Assembly (NCBI RefSeq): GCF_000003815.2
Contig: NC_049989.1
Span: 14,696,502-14,760,501 of the forward strand
From: Branchiostoma floridae
Lineage: Eukaryota > Chordata > Leptocardii > Amphioxiformes > Branchiostomatidae
DNA: 64,000 bases
Direction of reading: 5' to 3'
Part shown: in pieces, positions 56,878 to 64,000 of the stretch
Layout of the letters: each line of letters opens with the position of its first letter
Numbering within the stretch: the stretch's first letter is position 1
Notes under the pieces: model-generated
Told to the model about the DNA's origin: nothing
Seen by the model: the letters and a program-made list of their open reading frames with translations, nothing else
The model's database searches: none
Made by a program: the position numbers and the translations under genes

Positions 56878-57125
56878 CCTTCGCAAAGAAGGTTATGAAT
56901 TTGGCATCCTTTGTATGTCTGTGCGTTTGTTGATGATATGATAACTCGAGAAGTTGTGGATGAATCTCTATGATACTTGGTGCGTTGGTAGGGGTCGGGA
57001 AAAGGTCAAGTTCGATAATGGGCCAACTATTGGCTTTTACAGTACCGCAGCAAAACTTCCAGTTTTTATGCTTCGTGTTCTAGATCTGGACATTCTATGG
57101 CAATGATTTTGTGATATCTCTTGGG
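56878..57125 (+). repeat. Dispersed repeat, pair B copy 2
   Basis: ACCTTCGCAAAGAAGGTTAT start, GGTAGGGGTCGGGAAAAGG, AAAACTTCCAGTTTTTATG and TCTGGACATTCTATGGCAA blocks. It is inverted relative to 46860-47110. Confidence 0.5.
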
Positions 57126-58539
57126 ATCATAAGAGGTGAGCCAGCCCCTAGCAGCTTGTGTTGATTTGCAGTTGGGCCATTTTTGTTGAAAACTTTGGAA
57201 GAGGTTAACTCAACAATGGGTTAATAGATTCTGAAGATGTCTTGCATGTAGGTAACTTTGGGGATGGTTGACAAAATCAAATGTCAATTTTGTAAATCGT
57301 TACCCAGTTTGTACAATTAATAAGGTGGGTATGCTGCACTTCAGAAATCATCATAAGAAATAAAAAATCAAAAGCAGACTGTTAAATTTGAATTAAATCT
57401 AGCTAGTTTATTCCTACATTCATCTAGCTACTGACACTTCTTTCTTCTTCTCCATTTCCATAGAGCTAGAGTTAACCTTAATGTCTACTTCCCCTTTAAT
57501 GTCTTATCCTAATCCTCTCTCTCATTTGATTAAGTTACGAAGTTGTCCACACACACCTACATAACGTAATGTGACATAGTATAATAAAATGTAAAATTGA
57601 TATTAATTTTTTTGTCGGAAATATACTGACCTTACTCTATAAGCTTTATAACCCGACATGGTTGGTAAAGTTGCATCCTATAATTGTGAATACCGCAAAT
57701 AGCACTAATGACAACAATTTAATATCAAGTAACTTGTTGAGCTTTTTCTTGATACCATGGATTTTTCATTCACCTACGCAGAAGGACTACAATCGTGTCG
57801 AAACTCCTTGTGGTCACCTCTGCTGTCTGGAGCACTCAGATCAGTTACTGACCGCCCTGCTTATAAATATTAATGGGCTTACCCTTATGTGGGAATCATT
57901 CAATCAGCGCCCAATCAGGCCTTTGCGAGGTCCCTTTCGAAAACAAAAAAGCCTATTCTCTTATTGGCTGACAGCTGGTTTGTGGCGACAATCACAGTAA
58001 CCGCTGGTGGGCCTCCAGACAGCAGGGTCCCAACAGGCAGTCAGCTTGTGCCGTTGGGGACCGTGCGTAGGAGGATGGGATTTTTAAACATCTGGAAAGC
58101 TGAGCATATGATTTCCTGGAGATAAAAGATGAAATATAGACCTTACAATTCACCAATATTACATAGATAAATAAATAAATAGATAATTATGGATAGATGG
58201 ACACTCTTTTCTAAGTTTAGTCATCAAAATGTATCAGAGGCTAAATTCGTTACATTCTGAATTTGTAATTCTAATTAATAAATCAACTGATTAATAATAA
58301 CGTGAAATAATATAAAGTTTTAGCTTTCTGAACATTATCTGGTTTTGCATAGATAATCTAAACGTTGGGGGTAAAGCACTACAAATTTAGAAGTCTCTAA
58401 GCGGATCTAAGCGGAAACCTAAAACGTTTCCATGACGTGTGCTGAAAAAAAACGTTCTCTACGTTATTATCTTTTCTATCTATTCTGATCATGGAAGTCA
58501 AGGGATCAACACGTATCTATCCTTGTAATAACTTTAACA
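57126..58539. other. Non-coding stretch between the Frizzled and P450 genes
   Basis: I looked here for 3' exons of the CUB/Fz gene (a TM segment or protease domain) and found none. CCAAT-type boxes lie near 57910 and 57963, with a TATA-like TATAAATATT near 57861, without a gene to attach them to. Confidence 0.4.
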
Positions 58540-61500
58540 TCAGCGAGAGACGGCACAAAGTTGGAAAGGCACAGGCCCCATGCTCAACGACTTGTTGATC
58601 CCTTCGGTTGAAGGTGTAGGAGCGCCCTCTGGCACCTTTAGCGTAAAGTGCTGCAGGATGGTGGAGAACAGGAGGAAGAGTTCCATCTTCGCCAGCTGCT
58701 CACCTAAGCAGTTCCTACGGCCTGAAAACACAAAAGGAATTATTTTTATAGGAGTTTGTACATTTTGAAAACAAAATTTTAATTGTAAGCATTCAAGTCG
58801 ACTTAGGCCTGTCAGGCCTGGTCAGGCAACCACCTAGAGCAGGCAACTCACTCCAGTCACAACCCTCATTAAAACATTCCTGTCCCATTTTACCAGTTAA
58901 CTCCACCCTATCATGAGCAATCACCTGTCCTCGGCAACCATTTTTCCACAGTCCCTTAGGTGGTTGTAGTTTGACAAACTTCCAACGCACATACGTATAC
59001 CGTAGCGTAGGCATAGTTAAGGCTTAGGTCCCATTTCGGAAGTACGGTCGACGACCTGGCGATTACTATAGGGTTTCGGGCAAATTTTAGGAGCTTGTCA
59101 GTTGGGGTTTATACCTCTGTATTATGTCACATGTGCACAAAAAAGGCAGAAAGGACAATAACTGAAACTTTCCGGAATAATACTATAAACCAAGTTCAAA
59201 TTGTAACGGCGAAGATTTTCAGCAAAAATGCGGTCGACAATCGGGCGATCTTGAAATTTGGCGAGCTGTAGCTGATCAATAATTCGGCCGTCGTTCGCTT
59301 GAATTGCGATCTTTAGATTCTACCCAAGGTTCTTATCTGGTGATCTCGTAACACTTCATTTTTTTTTTCATTTAATGAATTCGGTGACATTTTGTTTGTA
59401 AAGTAAGTTTTGTTGGTGCCTTTATTTATTTCGTACCTGCGGAGAAGGGTAAGAACGATGGTGGATTCTTCACAACCTTGCCTTCCGCATCTAGGAACCG
59501 GCTGGGGTCAAACTCATCCGGATTGGGCCAGACCTCAGGGTCCATGTGGACGGACCTAAGGTTCGGAACCAGCTGATATGGTTTGATAAGAAAACAAGTC
59601 ATCATCTTTTGGTAAAAGGGACGATGTCTGTATCAAGAGCATCATAGATTAGCTGTCAGATAAATAGTATGATTATCAATATATATGAGAAAAAGAGGCG
59701 AGAGAGACAGATAGCTCCGGAGTAGGAAATTTACAGCGAGACAAAGATTTTGTAGCGAAGTGTCGGTTGAGGTCCATATTGACAGGTTATCTCCATGAAA
59801 AATGGAGATATAGTTTTGGGTGTGTCACTTAATTTGCATATTTAATGAGGAAAAATTATATTTGTAGTGTTTTTTTTTTCATTATAGGACTCGAATACCT
59901 GTAATATATGAAAATCTGTATTTATAGTGTTTTTCATTATAGGACTCGAATACTTAAAGTATGTTGTTTGCGGCACATGGAACATTAACAGATACCAATT
60001 ATGCCCGGCCGGGCCCAAAAATAGAAGGCGCAACGTGTCCCATGGGGTGCCAAAAAACAGCCCGTGAACTTCCCTGTAGCGCCCCCCCCCCTTTCCCAAT
60101 TGGAACCTAAGCCTTACTGAGTAGTAAAGTAACATTACTTTTTTCCCCTTCCGAATGTCGAAACCACGGAGGCGTGTTGACTCAGCTGTATCGCGAATGA
60201 ACATTAAACCTGCGATGTGGCGGATTCGCTGGGACTCCATGATGGTGGCAGCGGTGAAGGGAAGCTGGTCTCTGTGTGCCAGATTCGGTTTGGTGGCGCC
60301 AAGCACACTGTCAAGTTCGGCCTGGACCTGGAAAACACAACGATACAACAAAACACACACACAGACATAGAAACACACAAATAAATGCACGAACATTGCC
60401 AGACATCTCTTCCAATATCTGTTTGTCATTTCGCCCGCTTGTCATGCTAGAGTCAAATTTGCACCGGTGCCCGTAGGGACTGTAGACCAGATCGGGCCCC
60501 GAGACCACAAATCTGTCCCATTGGACTGCTGAATACCACAGAGGTACCTCTAGGTGTGCTCACGATTAGCATACGGCGTCTTTGTGTTATCGGGTCCCGG
60601 GTTCATTTTATCTCCGAATTAAAAGTCAACCTGGGCCCGGCCGTGCACAAAAATAGTCCTGTAGCTATAGGGTGTCCCAATGGACCACGTAGGGATCACG
60701 CCCGAAAGCGCGAAGAAACAGTCCGTAAACTACAATCCCTTTTAAAAGAAGCATTCTCTACAAATCTCTCCTACAAAAATACCTACAAATTGTAGTAATC
60801 TTCTAATAAAGCATTCGTTCTCTCTAACCTTCTGCTGTACATCCGGATAAAGGATCATGTAGAGCAGGGCCCACGTCAGTGTGGCAGCCGTGGTGTCCGT
60901 CCCTGCCACGAAGAGGTCCTGAAGAATATACACCACGTTGTCGTCATTCATCCATATTTCGTTCCCGTCCTGCTGGGCCAGTTGGAGCAGGCAGTAGTCT
61001 ATGAAGTCTCTTGGATTCTCCGGGTCCAGATTCAGACGGTGCCGATCTATTTCCTCACGGATGAACAGTTGTAGTTTCTTGGAATAGAAGCGCAGTCCCG
61101 CGGCTGGATCTTGAACTGTTTTGCAAAACAAACGGTTTTAAAGATGTAACGCTAGTTCACCTATATCCACAAGTAACCTATATGTATGGTATTAAAAAAA
61201 CAGGGTACTTAAGATGTCAAGTCGACTGACGAAATTGCAATATTTTGAAAACCGCCTTCCATCGACATTATATTCCTCAATACCCTGTTTTTCAATACCA
61301 CGGATAACTAGCGTTAGTAACCGGTGTCCTATTGCGTCAAATGGTGTTCTAAACCGTCTTTTAAAACCGGATCCAGCGTATTTAGGAGGTTTAGTCTTGC
61401 GAGGTCTCTGCGATTTTTTTTCAGCCTCTATTTCTATCTATGATGAATGCACGATGTACGGATGATAACTTGCAGCTGTCTCTATTCCTCGTATCTTGTA

Positions 61501-64000
61501 CAAAAGACTCTGCGTCGGGATCGTAACTTACAATGTTGTGACCACGTACTCACCATATGGGATAAAGGTGATGAAAGGAATTTGCCACCTGGCCATCTCC
61601 TCTCCAAGTTTCTTCATCGTCGTCTGCAGATGTTGGAATCTGGTATCTCCGTAGTCGAACCGTTTCCCAAACACCAGGGCGCAGATGATGTTCCCTGCGG
61701 CAGTTGTCAGGTCGGAGGAGACGTCAAACGGCTGCTCGCTGTATCCGGAGATCTTTCGGAGGAGAAGGGGGTATTCGGATGAAGGAGAATTCTTTTTACA
61801 CAACCAGTGCTTACTTACATGGCTTACGCTTCGATGTCTCTCAGACACCTTCGCCAGAGCTTCTAACTGGAGTATTTTTTTGCGGAAGGAGGTATTCGGT
61901 TGAGTGGGCATCTCACTGGACGTAGTAGTAGTAGAGACATACGGTGTATTACAGCATCGTTGGGGTTTTACCGCCCCTTGTGGGGTGACATACCCTTTCT
62001 TCTAGCTACATACAAGACGGGGATGCGCCAGGTTTCCCGTCCGGGTGAATGACGTTTTGACGAATTTTCAACCATTGCACATTGGTTTTTAATTCGGTGG
62101 CAACACAGCGATTGTTGATCAAGTTATATTGTATCGAAACTGAGAATGTGACATCCCTTGTGCTGTCTCAGAAAAGACTAGGAGGGAAACATGAACTTGG
62201 CAGCAACATAAGTAGAATTTTTAGTGTGAACTTGTTTCTACCATGATAAAGTAAACTCAGCATACCTTGACACAGATAAAACGTGCCTCTTCTTGAATTT
62301 GATATTCTATACTCCCTTGACCCATCTTCACTCCAAGACGCCTGAAGACACTGGTTGCAAATCGCCGCCGTTTCTTGAAGACTTCTCCGTACGGAGCCAT
62401 TAAAATGTCTAGTCAAACAAAATCAAAACGTCATTGGTTTGCATACCTCTTACGGCAACTATCTTAAGCTAAGGGCACAACCCGCCGTACGTGCAATTTG
62501 TCGGTACGTTATTTTTGGAAGGCCACGTCCGCCACGTATTTTTGAAACGTTCAGGCTGTACAGGGCAGCGCGTCGCCCGTACTGGGACCTACGGGGAGGG
62601 GGGAGGGGTTTTCCGCAGCCCGATGGCACACAATGTTTTTCCTGCACGTAAAGTTCTACGGCGTGTCTACGTGCTCCAAAATCCGTCGGACTCTCTTCGA
62701 GTTCGTACGGAGGCGGTACTAACCCNNNNNNNNNNNNNNNNNNNNNNNNNNNNNNNNNNNNNNNNNNNNNNNNNNNNNNNNNNNNNNNNNNNNNNNNNNN
62801 NNNNNNNNNNNNNNNNNNNNNNNNNAAAGATTGCCCACGTTTTGGCACGTACCAACAGAGGCTGTCAAATGATAGCAACTCGAGGCTATCAAACAGGTTT
62901 TTGAGATTCAGTGAAAACTTTCATCAGGTTGGTACGTCACTGAATAAATAATGTGTAATGAAGGCCTTCATTCATTGAACAAAGAGACCCTGTTTTACAA
63001 AACCATTGCTGTATTTCCACCGACGTTTCGGTGACCATCTGTCACCTTCAGGGCAATTCTGACTGGTTACCTGCATGAAAAATGCAGGTATTGATTCTGG
63101 TAGGGATCTTTGTGATTCCGGACCGATATCTTTAGAACCACTGGATGGATTGCGGTCACGTTTGCTATGGGGGGTAGATATTTTCAGCTATTATGCTATA
63201 TCGTGCATTAGAAGTTTGCTGCAGTTTTGTGATTTGTGATTGGTTAAAAAAATATTTGCACCCCTTTTTTTCCAAAATTCAGAGTGGTGCAGGTAATAGT
63301 TGTTCGGTGCAGGTAATTTCCCATGCAGTGCAGGTATTCAGAAAAAATAATAGTATTTCGAGCCCTGCTATTACTAACAGTAATTGTGAAGCTGCTACCA
63401 GTGAAGCTACAGAAACATTCCCACGCTACCTATGCGACAGGGGCTTAACGTGTGTGGTTTTTTTTTTGGGGGGGGGGGGGGGGGTCCAATAGAACCAAAC
63501 AAATCACAACCATATGTCACATTTATGTAAAGAAGATGGCATATTGTTGAAGATGAGTATAATTTGCTAATGACATATACCGCCTATACGGTACACAGGC
63601 GAAAATCATTGAATATGATCATATAGGCAAGCCTAGTACAGCCTGGCCAAAGACAAACACAGAAATTTTCAATCTACCCATGTCATATCCCGACTCCATA
63701 TCTACGATCATCAGTATGCATTAGGTCCAATACATATGTACAAAGACTATATATTGCAACAGACTGAATCATGTTACTTGTTTAATATGTCTATACCCCA
63801 TTTACGTCCATATTCCCGTAGCCACAGACGATGTTATTAAAGTTCATTCAAAACAACACCTACCCTGATCACCTCCCACAGCAATCTCGACATATCTATC
63901 ACGCCGTGTACAAAACTCATCTTTCTCCAGCATTTCCTTGATAGCCGTGTATCCACTCACAACATGTACTTCCTTATTCATAAACCACTTCACACGGTAA
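58540..64000 (-). CDS. Cytochrome P450, CYP2-like (N-terminus beyond window)
   Basis: A microsomal haem monooxygenase. Minus-strand exons: 64000-63864 (partial), 62408-62266, 61752-61554, 61115-60829, 60327-60139, 59572-59437, 58721-58540. All joins keep frame and give about 423 residues of an expected 490 or so. Landmarks: VVSGYTAIKEML; ILMAPYGEVFKKRRRF (C-helix); NIICALVFGKRFDY; I-helix FVAGTDTTAATL; K-helix ESQR; PERF-region FDPSRF; haem loop FSAGRRNCLGEQLA with the Cys ligand; C-terminal SR and TAG/TGA-type stop at 58540. Phases and exon order match vertebrate CYP2 genes. The missing part is the membrane anchor and Pro-rich hinge. The substrate cannot be inferred. An N gap and TE debris fill the intron between the first two exons listed, so an extra small exon there cannot be excluded. 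Confidence 0.92.
59021..60117. repeat. Inverted GGCTTAGGTCCCATT termini around a P450 exon
   Basis: AAGGCTTAGGTCCCATTTCGG at 59021 is mirrored by CCCAATTGGAACCTAAGCCTT at 60097-60117. Related CCCGGCCG(G/T)GC..AAAAATAG text occurs at about 60005, 60640 and 43780. The pair encloses P450 exon 59437-59572 and is more likely two partial copies than one mobile unit. Confidence 0.45.
59866..59960 (+). repeat. Tandem duplication, about 60-base period
   Basis: TAGTGTTTTT(n)CATTATAGGACTCGAATAC occurs twice with a shorter T run in the second copy. Confidence 0.8.
61147..61316. mobile_element. MITE, TTAACGCTAGTTCACC family, copy 3
   Basis: TAACGCTAGTTCACCTATAT faces GGATAACTAGCGTTA. Interior AAGTCGACTGACGAAATTGC and CCATCGACATTATATTCCTC match copy 1. 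It starts 32 bases upstream, on the minus strand, of the acceptor of P450 exon 61115-60829. Confidence 0.75.
61920..62265. other. P450 intron, unremarkable
   Basis: Nothing recognised. Confidence 0.45.
62726..62825. other. Assembly gap (100 N)
   Basis: A round 100-N gap inside a P450 intron; true size unknown. Confidence 1.
62826..63863. other. P450 intron with repeat debris
   Basis: It holds a TGCAGGTAAT-word stretch ending TATTTCGAGCCCTGC (about 63285-63370), a member of the CAGGGCTCGAAAT family. A G-run lies at about 63468-63484, and there is a small ACCTGCATGAAAAATGCAGG dyad at about 63069. Confidence 0.5.

Noticed and set aside
57662-58125. Downstream exons of the CUB/Frizzled gene or a separate gene
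   Set aside because: No TM, protease or other domain motif and no convincing phase-1 acceptor.

Overview
This is an intron-rich eukaryotic nuclear window from an invertebrate animal. Vertebrate-like orthologues with short coding exons and GT-AG introns, heavy loads of MITEs and tRNA-headed SINEs, LINE fragments, microsatellites and two assembly gaps (52310-52561, 62726-62825) fit a lancelet (Branchiostoma-like) genome. The organism is an inference from style and content; nothing in the window names it.

Layout. (1) 1-2.4 kb: a SINE, one minus-strand coding exon of an unrecognised gene leaving the window to the left, and a probable divergent promoter near 2.0-2.3 kb. (2) 2.4-16.5 kb: no coding exon found; palindromes and MITEs, possibly a long first intron. 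(3) 16.7-27.5 kb, plus strand: a CUEDC1 orthologue (CUE ubiquitin-binding domain) rebuilt from nine shared coding exons and two homologous, apparently alternative last exons. (4) 27.5-32.5 kb: its probable 3' UTR and intergenic DNA. (5) 32.5-41.2 kb, plus strand: a PRXL2A/SelU peroxiredoxin-like gene with an in-frame TGA where the Cys homologues have the first Cys of the redox motif, and a SECIS element in the 3' UTR. I read it as a selenoprotein. (6) 41.8-44.7 kb, plus strand: a small type I membrane protein (signal peptide, TSP1, EGF-like, WAP, TM, PPPPY tail). (7) 48.2-56.6 kb, plus strand: three CUB domains, an LDL-receptor class A repeat and a Frizzled domain in phase-1 modules, without a signal-peptide exon of their own. 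They could be spliced to the WAP exon of (6). An antisense LINE sits in the intron between CUB2 and CUB3. (8) 58.5-64.0 kb, minus strand: a CYP2-like cytochrome P450 whose N-terminal part lies beyond the window.

The genes are unrelated in function: ubiquitin adaptor, redox selenoprotein, modular cell-surface protein(s) and a microsomal monooxygenase. No operon-like system is visible. The main points of interest are the Sec codon with its SECIS, the duplicated last exon of CUEDC1, the possible TSP1-WAP-CUB-LDLa-Fz fusion transcript, and a rich set of paired MITE families. All exon joins were made by eye from splice sites, reading frame and family similarity; no search was run.
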